From Methanobrevibacter ruminantium (GTDB taxonomy: Archaea; Methanobacteriota; Methanobacteria; Methanobacteriales; Methanobacteriaceae): 43,293 bases of DNA. The number at the start of each line of letters is the position of its first letter. The first letter of the stretch is position 1. Below are positions 9,068 to 17,216 of this stretch, in pieces. The DNA lies in assembly GCF_016294135.1 (NCBI RefSeq), contig NZ_JAEDCO010000013.1:1-43293 (forward strand). The letters run 5' to 3'. The position numbers and the translations under genes were made by a program. A model generated the notes under the pieces. That model was given only the letters and a program-made list of their open reading frames with translations, made no database searches and was not told the origin of the DNA.

Positions 9068-9982
9068 TTATTCCAATAAAACAACTCTACTGACTTCAGA
9101 CTCTTTAGTTAATTCTCTACCTGTCTTATCAGCTATTTCCTGAGCAAAGTCACGAACTTCCTGATTTGATGGCATATTGTCAAGACTTAATCTTTTTCTG
9201 GAAGACCCTACAAACATGTATGCTTTCACTTCAACATATTTTGGATTAGCCTTATTGATCAGTTTAGCATATTCATCAGTGTTAATCATGTTTTTGCCCT
9301 TAACTGAAGTGATTCTAATTGCTGTTCTGCTGTTAAAACTATTCATCAGTTCAAGTGTTTTGTTTAAATTGCTCCAAGCATCATTTATTTGAGGGTTACA
9401 TAGTTCTTTATACACTTTCTCGTTAGGTGCGTCTAAGGAAACATACAGTTGAGTTGGTTCGTTTTCAAGGTTTCCAAGTTTTTCCCAGTACATTCCATTG
9501 CTCACTAAAAATGTTGTGAAATCCTGTCTGTGGAATTCAGCTAAAAGTTCATCGATTTCAGGATATAAAGTTGGCTCACCAGCAAGGGAAATTGCAGCGT
9601 TTGTCGGCTTCTTGCTTTCTTCAAGCTTTTTCTTGTCTGCCTTTTTATTTCCACCAAAACCACATAATAGATTGTTTTGAGCTTTTATGGCGCCTTCAAT
9701 AATTGTTTTAGGATCATCATATTCCCCTTCCCATTCTATTCTGGTCTGACTTAAGTCTCTCCAGCAAAAAGAGCATTTTTGGTTACAAAATGGTACAGCT
9801 GGGGACATTTGAAGGCATCTGTGGGATTGCACTCCGTAGAATTGCTCTTTATAGCACACTCCTTCATTAACCATGCTTTTTCTAGTCCAATGACAGATTT
9901 TTGCAGCAGCATGGCCGTGCTCCCCTACAAATCTATAACCGCTGTATTCCAATTTTGCTTGTTCTTCTTTAGTGAATGCCAT
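9068..9982 (-). CDS. taw1: 4-demethylwyosine synthase TYW1/Taw1 (radical SAM)
   Basis: A 304-residue radical SAM enzyme that condenses pyruvate with N1-methylguanosine-37 of tRNA-Phe to form the tricyclic wyosine base. The radical SAM cluster motif is C66, C70, C73 (CNQKCSFC). Three further cysteines, C30, C43 and C56, match those that bind the second [4Fe-4S] cluster in archaeal TYW1. There is no flavodoxin domain, as expected for archaea. AAAGGATT precedes the ATG. It is divergent from tpiA. Confidence 0.92.
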   Translation of the reverse strand: MAFTKEEQAKLEYSGYRFVGEHGHAAAKICHWTRKSMVNEGVCYKEQFYGVQSHRCLQMSPAVPFCNQKCSFCWRDLSQTRIEWEGEYDDPKTIIEGAIKAQNNLLCGFGGNKKADKKKLEESKKPTNAAISLAGEPTLYPEIDELLAEFHRQDFTTFLVSNGMYWEKLGNLENEPTQLYVSLDAPNEKVYKELCNPQINDAWSNLNKTLELMNSFNSRTAIRITSVKGKNMINTDEYAKLINKANPKYVEVKAYMFVGSSRKRLSLDNMPSNQEVRDFAQEIADKTGRELTKESEVSRVVLLE

Positions 9983-10099
9983 AATAATCCTTTTGATTTT
10001 TTTGTTGATTAAAATAATTTAAATATAATTAAGAATATATATTTTATTAATATAGTAATAATTTTTTTAATTATTCTATTTATTATTTATCATACTAAA

Positions 10100-10145
10100 A
10101 TGCATAAAATGTTAGATGCATAAATGCTAGATGTTATTTATATAG
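10100..10145 (+). repeat. Tandem ~16-bp repeats upstream of tpiA
   Basis: ATGCATAAAATGTTAG (10100-10115) is followed directly by ATGCATAAATGCTAG (10116-10130) and a partial third copy from 10131 (ATGTTATTTATATAG). They end a few bases before the AAGGAGG ribosome site of tpiA and lie in the 182-bp divergent spacer with taw1. Function unknown; possibly regulatory. Confidence 0.5.
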
Positions 10146-10164
10146 TTTTTAAGGAGGATTTGAT

Positions 10165-10839
10165 TTGAGTCTTAAAACACCTGTTGTTATATTAAATTTT
10201 AAAACTTATTTGGAATCCAGTGGTGAAAAGGCATTGGATTTGGCTAATGCTTTAGAAAGTGCTGGTGAAGAATCTGGAATTACAATGGTTGCTGTACCGC
10301 AAGCCATTGATATTTATAGAATTAAAGAGGAAACCAATATTCCTATACTTTCTCAACATATTGATGCAGTATCCCCTGGAGGACATACTGGAAGTAACTT
10401 GTTTGAAAGTTTTGTAGCAAGCGGTATCGACGGGACTTTATTGAATCACTCTGAATGTAGAATGACTCTTGCAGACATTGCAGAAGTTGTTAAAAAGACA
10501 AAAGAGGCAGAGCTCATTTCATGTGTCTGTACCAACAATATTGAAACAAGTGTTGCAGCAGCTACATTTTCCCCAGATTATGTTGCAGTGGAACCGCCTG
10601 AACTTATCGGTACTGGAATACCTGTTTCCAAAGCTGATCCTGAAGTTGTAAAGGGAAGTGTATCCAAGGTGAAAGCCATTAACAAGGGTGTTAAGGTTTT
10701 ATGCGGTGCAGGAATTTCCACTGGTGATGATATGGCTGCAGCTATTGAGTTAGGTGCTGAAGGAGTTCTTTTAGCTTCTGGAATCATTAAGGCAGAAAGC
10801 CCTAAAGATGCATTATTGGATTTAGTAAGTAAGATTTAA
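10165..10839 (+). CDS. tpiA: Triose-phosphate isomerase (archaeal short type)
   Basis: A 224-residue TIM barrel interconverting dihydroxyacetone phosphate and glyceraldehyde 3-phosphate. Active-site elements are present: N-x-K in 'LNFKTY', the His of 'LLNHSECRM', the Glu of 'VAVEPPELIGTG' and the phosphate loop 'CGAGI'. The length is typical of archaea, which are shorter than bacterial forms. It starts with TTG, supported by AAGGAGGATTTGAT immediately upstream. pgk follows 41 bp later, so gluconeogenic functions are paired. Confidence 0.95.
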   Translation: MSLKTPVVILNFKTYLESSGEKALDLANALESAGEESGITMVAVPQAIDIYRIKEETNIPILSQHIDAVSPGGHTGSNLFESFVASGIDGTLLNHSECRMTLADIAEVVKKTKEAELISCVCTNNIETSVAAATFSPDYVAVEPPELIGTGIPVSKADPEVVKGSVSKVKAINKGVKVLCGAGISTGDDMAAAIELGAEGVLLASGIIKAESPKDALLDLVSKI

Positions 10840-10880
10840 TTTTCTCTAAATTATTGAAATGATTGTTATTGAGTGAAATT

Positions 10881-12113
10881 ATGGCTAACTTTAATACTAT
10901 TGATGATTTTGATGTAAATGGCAAAACAGTTTTAGTTAGGATTGACATCAACTCTCCTGTAGATCCTAATTCTGGAATCATTTTAGATGACACCCGTATG
11001 AAATTGCATGCTGAGACAATTAAGGAATTATCTATGAAAGGTGCTAAAACTGTTATTCTTGCTCACCAAAGTCGTCCAGGTAAAGATGATTTTACCACAT
11101 TGGAGCAACATGCTGTCGTTTTATCTAGAGCGGTCGGTTTGGAAGTGAAATATGTTGATTCCATCTTCTCATCTAAGGCAAGGGAATCAATCATAGCTTT
11201 AGAGCCTGGGCAAATCTTGCTTTTGGAAAATGTCAGGTTCTTTTCAGAAGAGCAATTGAAACGTTCCGCTGAGGAAGAAGCTACTTCTGTTCTTGTAAAA
11301 ACATTGACTCCTTTAGTTGATTTTTTTGTAAATGATGCATTTGCTGCAGCACACAGGTCTCAAACCTCTTTGGTCGGATTTACAAGAACTGTTCCATCAG
11401 CTGCCGGAAGAGTCATGGAAAAAGAATTGACAGTTATTGGCAATGCTTTAGAGAATGTTCAACATCCTTGTGTTTTTGCTTTAGGTGGAATGAAGGCAGA
11501 TGATTCAATTACAGTTACTGAAAACGTTTTGGAAAACGGCACAGCGGATTATGTCCTTGTTTCAGGACTTGTTGCTAATATATTCATTTGGGCAGCAGGT
11601 TATGATATCAAATCCACCAACAAGAACTTCATTGAATCAAGAGGATATCTTGATATGGTTGATAAATGCAGAGGCCTCATTGAAAGGTTTGGAGATAAGA
11701 TCGTTTACCCTACTGATGTTGCTGTCAGTGTTCAAGGGGATAGGGCAGATGTGACTATTGAAAACATTCCTGATGCTTCCATTTTTGATATTGGCAGAGA
11801 ATCATTGATCAAATATTCCAAGATTTTAAGAGAGGCAAAAACCATTTTTGCAAATGGGCCTGCTGGTGTGTTTGAAGACCCTAAATTCGCAATCGGTACT
11901 GAAGACATCATCAATGCAATAGCTTCATCTAAAGGATTTTCAGTTATTGGTGGAGGACATATTGCAGCAGCTACCGTTAATTTAGGATATGGGGATAAGA
12001 TGGACCATATCAGTAGTGGTGGCGGAGCTTCCATTGATATGTTGGCTGGTAATCCATTACCTGCAGTTGTAGCTCTTGAAGAGTCTAAGGAATTATTTGA
12101 TGGTAATTCTTAA
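10881..12113 (+). CDS. pgk: Phosphoglycerate kinase
   Basis: A 410-residue kinase transferring phosphate between 1,3-bisphosphoglycerate and ADP, used in the gluconeogenic direction in methanogens. Motifs: 'VLVRIDINSPVD' at the N-terminal substrate site, 'AHQSRPG', 'LLLENVRFF', 'VNDAFAAAHRSQTS' and the nucleotide-side 'GGGHIAAA'. The ATG at 10881 with GAGTGA upstream is preferred to the TTG at 10863. Likely co-transcribed with tpiA. Confidence 0.95.
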   Translation: MANFNTIDDFDVNGKTVLVRIDINSPVDPNSGIILDDTRMKLHAETIKELSMKGAKTVILAHQSRPGKDDFTTLEQHAVVLSRAVGLEVKYVDSIFSSKARESIIALEPGQILLLENVRFFSEEQLKRSAEEEATSVLVKTLTPLVDFFVNDAFAAAHRSQTSLVGFTRTVPSAAGRVMEKELTVIGNALENVQHPCVFALGGMKADDSITVTENVLENGTADYVLVSGLVANIFIWAAGYDIKSTNKNFIESRGYLDMVDKCRGLIERFGDKIVYPTDVAVSVQGDRADVTIENIPDASIFDIGRESLIKYSKILREAKTIFANGPAGVFEDPKFAIGTEDIINAIASSKGFSVIGGGHIAAATVNLGYGDKMDHISSGGGASIDMLAGNPLPAVVALEESKELFDGNS

Positions 12114-12304
12114 AATAATAATATTAATAATAGTATTTTTTAATAATAAATAATTTTTAGATTCTAAAAAATTATTTATCCTACTTCTTTTCTTTTTTTA
12201 ATTTTATTCTTATTTTTTATTCATTCAATAGTTTTTCATAAAAATTTTTAATGATTTTTATCATATTTTCGAGTTATTTTAAATACTTTTTATAATTTCG
12301 TGTT

Positions 12305-12352
12305 AATTTATAATGAATAATCATGATAAATTATACAAAACTTTATATAAAA
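12305..12352 (+). promoter_or_regulatory. Putative thi operator palindrome and TATA box
   Basis: An imperfect inverted repeat, AATTTATAATGA-ATAA-TCATGATAAATT (12305-12332; 11 of 12 positions pair), lies 9-10 bases upstream of a TATA-like CTTTATATAAA (12341-12351). thiM begins at 12407, so the spacing suits a promoter with an adjoining protein-binding site. Archaeal thiamin genes are known to be controlled by ThiR-type regulators; whether this is such a site is inference. Confidence 0.45.
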
Positions 12353-12406
12353 ATAAAGATAAAAGATAAGAATGTTGAAAAAATTTAAGATTTTAAAGGT
12401 TATAAA

Positions 12407-13306
12407 ATGACAGATGAAATTATAATTGCTGACAGTGAAAACGTAAAAAACGCATTAAACGGATTTCAAAACGCTTTGGAAAATGTAAAGGAAATTTCTC
12501 CTTTGACTTTTTGCATAACCAATTTTGTAACAGTTACTGATTGTGCGAATGCAGCTTTAGCTATTGGGGCATCACCAATCATGTCCAATGGTGCTGAAGA
12601 AGGTGGAGAAATAGTAAATATTGCAAGTGCTCTTGTAATAAATATCGGTACATTAAGCAAAGCTCAAAATGAATTGATGAGAAACAGCGCAAACCAGGCT
12701 AAGGAAATCAATAAGCCTATCATATTTGATCCTGTAGGTGCTGGTGTAAGTGCCCTAAGAAATGACATGACAAAGGAAATTGTTGAAAATTACCCTCTTG
12801 CATTAATTAGAGGAAACATGTCTGAAATCAAAGCGATTACCAAATTGATCAATCTTGATGAAAGCAATGATTCTGTAGCTAAAGGTGTGGATGTAGCAGC
12901 AAGTGATGTTATTTCTAAGGATAATTTGGCTGTCAATGGATTGGTTGTAAAAGAATTGGCTAAGGAATTGAATACTGTTGTTATTGCAAGTGGCCCTATT
13001 GACATTATTTCAGATGGTGAGGTGACCTTTGGTCTTGAGAATGGTGATGAGATGATGCCTCTTATTACTGGTAGCGGTTGTATGTTAACTACCATTATGG
13101 GTTCATATGTAGGAGCTAATGATCCATTGATTGGCGGAATTACAGCATGTGCTTTGATGGCAATTGCAGGTGAAAATGCTGCTGATTATGTAATGAAAAA
13201 TGATTTGGGTACTGGCAGCTTCAGAACAATATTAATTGACAATTTATATAAATTAACTGCTGAAGAATTAGCGGAAAGAGCTAATTTATTTGAAATCAAC
13301 ATCTAA
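12407..13306 (+). CDS. thiM: Hydroxyethylthiazole kinase
   Basis: A 299-residue kinase that phosphorylates 4-methyl-5-(2-hydroxyethyl)thiazole for thiamin salvage. Family motifs are clear: 'NFVTVTDCANAALAIGASPIMS', 'NIGTLS', 'DPVGAGVSALR', and 'TGSGCMLT' with the conserved active-site Cys. The C-terminal part is standard; the N terminus is slightly extended compared with bacterial ThiM. It begins at ATG with AAAGGT upstream. thiE follows 43 bp downstream, forming a compact thiazole-to-thiamin-phosphate pair. Confidence 0.93.
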   Translation: MTDEIIIADSENVKNALNGFQNALENVKEISPLTFCITNFVTVTDCANAALAIGASPIMSNGAEEGGEIVNIASALVINIGTLSKAQNELMRNSANQAKEINKPIIFDPVGAGVSALRNDMTKEIVENYPLALIRGNMSEIKAITKLINLDESNDSVAKGVDVAASDVISKDNLAVNGLVVKELAKELNTVVIASGPIDIISDGEVTFGLENGDEMMPLITGSGCMLTTIMGSYVGANDPLIGGITACALMAIAGENAADYVMKNDLGTGSFRTILIDNLYKLTAEELAERANLFEINI

Positions 13307-13349
13307 ATAACATCTGTATCACATCTAATTAGATAGGAAAGTTGGTTAA

Positions 13350-13979
13350 ATGAAAAAAGAGGATATTGACTATTCAGTTTATTTGGTTACAGACCGTAGG
13401 GATAAAACTGATGAGGAATTCTTAAACATTATTGAAGAAGCAATTAAAGGTGGGACCACCATTGTTCAGCTTCGTGAAAAGACTGCTTCAACTAAGGAGT
13501 TCTATGATTTGGCTTTAAGGGTTAAGGAAATCACCAGCAGATATGGTGTTCCATTGTTGATTAATGATAGAATTGACATAGCTCTTGCAGTTGATAGTGA
13601 AGGTGTTCATATTGGCCAAGATGATATGCCTGCAGATATCGCTCGTGAAATAATAGGCGAAGATAAGATATTAGGTATTTCAGCTTCAACTGTTGAAGAG
13701 GCTAAAAAAGCTGAGAAGGATAGTGCAGATTATATAGGCTCTGGTGCGGTATTTCCTACAGCCACTAAAGATGATGCAGATTCAGTCTCAAAAGATGAAT
13801 TAAAGGAAATAGTGGATTCTATTGACATTCCTATAGTGGCAATTGGTGGAATCACTGTAGAAAATGCGAGTACATTAAAGGACAGTGGCATTGATGGATT
13901 TTCAGTTGTAAGTGCAATAATGAGTGCGGATGATCCAAGAGATGCTTCTAGAAAATTAAAGGAAATTTATTTCTCTTAG
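13350..13979 (+). CDS. thiE: Thiamin-phosphate synthase
   Basis: A 209-residue TIM barrel that joins hydroxymethylpyrimidine diphosphate to thiazole phosphate. Conserved stretches: 'VQLREKTAS', 'LLINDRIDIALAVDSEGVHIGQDDMP', 'IGSGAVFPTATKDDAD' and 'VAIGGITVENA'. Full length. The ribosome site is GGAAAGTTGG upstream of the ATG. Followed by a long pyrimidine-rich tract, a likely terminator for the thi pair. Confidence 0.95.
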   Translation: MKKEDIDYSVYLVTDRRDKTDEEFLNIIEEAIKGGTTIVQLREKTASTKEFYDLALRVKEITSRYGVPLLINDRIDIALAVDSEGVHIGQDDMPADIAREIIGEDKILGISASTVEEAKKAEKDSADYIGSGAVFPTATKDDADSVSKDELKEIVDSIDIPIVAIGGITVENASTLKDSGIDGFSVVSAIMSADDPRDASRKLKEIYFS

Positions 13980-13980
13980 T

Positions 13981-14040
13981 TTTCCTTTCTTTTTCTTTTA
14001 TTTTTATTTTATTTTTCCTTTTTTCTTTTCTTTTTTAGTT
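13981..14040 (+). terminator. T-rich termination tract after thiE
   Basis: About 60 bases of nearly pure T/C beginning directly after the thiE stop. Archaeal transcription commonly ends at such oligo-T runs; there is no strong hairpin. Confidence 0.45.
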
Positions 14041-14172
14041 ATTTGTTATTTAATTTAAAGAGAATACATTCAATAGTAAACTATTTAAATGATATTTTAC
14101 TAATTACTATTGTTGAATATTTTCTAATCGAACATTCCCTTAGAATTTTGATTTTATTTTTGATTTTTCATT

Positions 14173-14246
<74 letters not shown>

Positions 14247-14301
14247 TCAATTTTATATTGTTGACAAAATTTTTTCATCTATGTGGTGAAAAACCAAAAC
14301 C

Positions 14302-14350
14302 TTTATATACTACTTCGTATATACTTATAATTAGTATGTTATCTGCATAC
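14302..14350 (+). promoter_or_regulatory. tRNA-Pro promoter and leader hairpin
   Basis: A TATA-like TTTATATA at 14302-14309 lies about 55 bases upstream of tRNA-Pro. An inverted repeat GTATG (14334-14338) / CATAC (14346-14350) sits about 32 bases after the start of the TATA box, at the expected start of the leader. Confidence 0.5.
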
Positions 14351-14364
14351 ATTATTATGTGTGT

Positions 14365-14439
<75 letters not shown>

Positions 14440-14443
14440 TTTA

Positions 14444-14517
14444 CCCGCCTTAGCTCAATTTGGCAGAGCGTTGGACTGTAGATCCAAATGTTGCTGGTTC
14501 AAGTCCGGCAGTCGGGA
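14444..14517 (+). tRNA. tRNA-Tyr (GTA)
   Basis: The anticodon stem TTGGA/TCCAA encloses loop CTGTAGA, giving anticodon GTA. The C1-G72 pair is the archaeal tyrosine identity element, with discriminator A. The acceptor stem CCCGCCT/AGTCGGG has one non-canonical C5-U68 opposition. No intron and no encoded CCA. Confidence 0.93.
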
Positions 14518-14611
14518 TTTTATTATTATATCTATTTTAATCATATGATTTTTATTTGAAATTTAATCTTTTTGAATTTCAATTAATTTCAAAGTATGAT
14601 GAGTAGAAACA

Positions 14612-14660
14612 TTTATATATAATAATAAATATACTATTTTATGAGTATAATTTATACTCA
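14612..14660 (+). promoter_or_regulatory. tRNA-Asp promoter and leader palindrome
   Basis: TTTATATA at 14612-14619 is a good TATA box. From 14642 to 14660 lies TGAGTATAATTTATACTCA, a perfect 9-bp inverted repeat around one base, beginning 30 bases after the TATA start and ending 8 bases before the tRNA. It would form a hairpin in the leader or bind a dimeric protein. Confidence 0.55.
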
Positions 14661-14668
14661 CATAGTTT

Positions 14669-14740
14669 GCCCTGGTGGTGTAGGGGCTATCATGTGGGCC
14701 TGTCGAGCCCGCGACTCGGGTTCAAATCCCGGCCAGGGCG
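14669..14740 (+). tRNA. tRNA-Asp (GTC)
   Basis: The acceptor GCCCTGG pairs with CCAGGGC, the loop CTGTCGA gives anticodon GTC, and the T arm is CGGGTTCAAATCCCG. Discriminator G is the expected aspartate identity base. No encoded CCA. Confidence 0.95.
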
Positions 14741-14757
14741 CTTAACTATAAGTTAAG
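14741..14757 (+). other. Hairpin between tRNA-Asp and tRNA-Lys
   Basis: CTTAACT (14741-14747) and AGTTAAG (14751-14757) form a 7-bp stem with a 3-base loop, starting immediately after the tRNA-Asp discriminator base. It could be a processing or termination element. No T run follows directly, so a terminator role is uncertain. Confidence 0.5.
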
Positions 14758-14791
14758 TAAGATAGCCACATTGTATTTCATTTGTTTAATC

Positions 14792-14866
<75 letters not shown>

Positions 14867-15336
14867 CTCTGATTTTTTTTTATTTATTAACTTTACTAAA
14901 TTTAAATTTTTAAATTAACATTTTTTTCGAAGATTTTTTAATTATTAATGTCTTATTTAAATCATATTTAAATTTATATTGTATTTGACTTAGAATTTAT
15001 TCTACTAGAATTGGGTGATTTATTTATATTTTTAATTGGGGGTAATGTTTTAATTTCATAAATTCAAGTGTTTTATCTATTTTTTTTAATTTTAATCAAT
15101 ATTTTATCATGTTTGATTTATTATTTGTGTTTATGAAGGATTCGCATTATCGAATTTTGATATGAATTAGATCTATTCTATGATGGTGAAGAAGTAAGGG
15201 ATTGTAAAAAATTAATGAAAAATTAAATTTTATTTAAAGTTATTTAAAGTTTAAATCATGATTAATATTAGAAATTTCATTTAGAAAAAAGTTATTTCAT
15301 TACAAATTGTTTAAAAAGTTTTATCGGAGGAATATT
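14867..15336. other. Spacer between tRNA-Lys and rpoH
   Basis: About 470 bases with a T run at the start. A TATA-like stretch lies near 15021-15033, which would give a leader of about 280 bases for the polymerase operon. The part around 15130-15210 is slightly richer in G and C and contains a small ATTCG/CGAAT hairpin (15140-15155), but no open frame with a ribosome site. CGGAGG at 15325-15330 serves rpoH. Confidence 0.4.
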
Positions 15337-15585
15337 TTGGCATTTAATATATTAAACCATAGTGCTGTTCCTAAGCACGAAATTTTGTCTGATGATGAAA
15401 TTGAAGAGATTTTTGCAGATGTTGATTATGACATTAGTCAACTTCCGAAAATCAAAGTAAATGATCCTGTTTCTAAAGCTATTGGTGCTGAAGAAGGTCA
15501 AGTTTTAAAAATAACTCGTAAAAGTGAAACTGCAGGCATATTTGTTACATACAGGCTTGTAAGTGGAGAAAATAATCAAAAATAA
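15337..15585 (+). CDS. rpoH: RNA polymerase subunit H (Rpb5 C-terminal homologue)
   Basis: An 82-residue archaeal subunit H, equivalent to the assembly domain of eukaryotic Rpb5. Diagnostic sequence: 'NHSAVPKHEILSDDEIEEI', 'LPKIKVNDPVSKAIGAEEGQVLKI' and 'YRLV'. The start is TTG at 15337, set by CGGAGG seven bases upstream; longer in-frame readings would exceed the family length. First gene of the classic archaeal H-B''-B'-A'-A'' operon. Confidence 0.92.
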   Translation: MAFNILNHSAVPKHEILSDDEIEEIFADVDYDISQLPKIKVNDPVSKAIGAEEGQVLKITRKSETAGIFVTYRLVSGENNQK

Positions 15586-15634
15586 TTTTTTTAATCTAGA
15601 TTTTTAATTTATTGTATTATTTTGGAGATATTAA

Positions 15635-17203
15635 ATGAAAAATAAGACATGGGGTTTAGTAGATTCATTTTTTGATAAATATGATATTGTAGACCATCAT
15701 ATTAAATCTTACAACGATTTTGTTGAAAATCGTATTCAAAAGATTATTGATATCACTGAACCAATCACTATTGAAAACGAAAAAGGAAACTATACTCTTA
15801 GAACAGGTAAAATCAAAATTGAAAAACCTTTCACCAAAGAAGCAGACGGTTCTAAAAGTATGATTTATCCTACAGAAGCAAGACTTAGAAATTTAAACTA
15901 TTCTGCTCACATGTACTTGGAAATGGCATTGCATGACAACAACAGCGATGAAGAGGAAGAATTGGAAGAAGTATACATTGGTGAATTGCCTCTCATGCTC
16001 AAATCTAGCATTTGTCATTTGCATGGACTTACTGATAAGGAATTATTGGAAAAAGGGGAAGACCCTAAAGATCCTGGAGGTTATTTCATTGTAAACGGTT
16101 CTGAAAGAGCTGTTGTAACCATGGAAGAAATTGCTCCTAACAAAATTATCCTAGAAAGAATTGATGAGCCTGAAAATAGACATGCAAAAGCTATTGTAAC
16201 CTCAATTAAAAGTGGTTTCAGAGCAAGAATTACTTTAGAATACAAAAAACCACGTAAAAGTGGTGTGTTCTTAAGAATCTCTTTCCCATACGTTCCGGGA
16301 GAAATTCCATTAGTAATCTTGCTTAGAGCATTAGGATTATCAACTGATCAAGATATCATTACAAAGATTTCTGATGATTTCAACTTCCAAATGTATATTG
16401 CAGATGATATTCAAGTGTCTGAAAAAGACTTGAAATTGGATTCTGAATTAATGGCAGAAATGACCAATGAAGAAAGAGAAGAATACTTAAGAATGGCTGC
16501 TATTAAGTACATTGGTAATAGAGTAGCTAAAGGAATGACTGAAGAGTACAGAATAAAACGTGCTGAAGATGTCATTGACAGATACTTATTGCCACATATG
16601 GGTATTGAATCTGATAAACGTTATGATAAAGCTATTTACTTAGCTGAAATGACTGAAATGTTGCTTCAAGTAATTGAAGGTCAAAGAGAACCTCACGATA
16701 AGGACCATTACACCAATAAGAGATTAAGAGTTTCCGGTGACTTAATGGAAGACTTATTTAGAGTAGCTTTCTCTTCATTAACAAGAGATATGAGTTACCA
16801 ACTTGAAAGAAGCTTATCCAGAGGAAAAGAACTTTCAATTAAGCAAGCTGTTCGTTCTGATGTTTTAACTGAAAATATCAAGCATGCAATCGCTACCGGT
16901 AATTGGGTAGGTGGAAGAGCTGGGGTAAGCCAGCTTTTAGACAGAGTAAGTTACATGGCAACACTTTCTCACTTAAGAAGGGTTGTATCTCCTCTTACTA
17001 GAAGTCAACCTCACTTTGAAGCTAGGGACTTGCACCCTACTCAATTTGGTAAGATTTGTCCAAACGAAACACCAGAAGGACCAAACTGTGGATTAGTAAA
17101 GAATTTAGCTCTAATGTGTAAGATCTCTGAAGGTTTCGAAGAAGAAGAGGACCAAAAACTTGTAAACATCATTAGAGACATGGATGTAGAGATGATAGAT
17201 TAA
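15635..17203 (+). CDS. rpoB2: RNA polymerase subunit B'' (N-terminal half of B)
   Basis: A 522-residue half of the second-largest subunit, covering the protrusion, lobe and part of the fork. Family landmarks: 'GYFIVNGSERAVVTMEEIAPNK', 'RRVVSPLTRSQPHFEARDLHPTQFGKICPNETPEGPNCGLVKNLAL' (split here only for reading). The gene ends soon after that fork region, where methanogens split rpoB. GGAG precedes the ATG; rpoB1 follows 13 bp later. Confidence 0.95.
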   Translation: MKNKTWGLVDSFFDKYDIVDHHIKSYNDFVENRIQKIIDITEPITIENEKGNYTLRTGKIKIEKPFTKEADGSKSMIYPTEARLRNLNYSAHMYLEMALHDNNSDEEEELEEVYIGELPLMLKSSICHLHGLTDKELLEKGEDPKDPGGYFIVNGSERAVVTMEEIAPNKIILERIDEPENRHAKAIVTSIKSGFRARITLEYKKPRKSGVFLRISFPYVPGEIPLVILLRALGLSTDQDIITKISDDFNFQMYIADDIQVSEKDLKLDSELMAEMTNEEREEYLRMAAIKYIGNRVAKGMTEEYRIKRAEDVIDRYLLPHMGIESDKRYDKAIYLAEMTEMLLQVIEGQREPHDKDHYTNKRLRVSGDLMEDLFRVAFSSLTRDMSYQLERSLSRGKELSIKQAVRSDVLTENIKHAIATGNWVGGRAGVSQLLDRVSYMATLSHLRRVVSPLTRSQPHFEARDLHPTQFGKICPNETPEGPNCGLVKNLALMCKISEGFEEEEDQKLVNIIRDMDVEMID

Positions 17204-17216
17204 TCGGAGGAATTTT

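Noticed and set aside
12114..12406. A possible TPP riboswitch upstream of thiM
   Set aside because: I could not find the conserved TPP-aptamer core sequences; the spacer is too AT-rich and the predicted leader too short.
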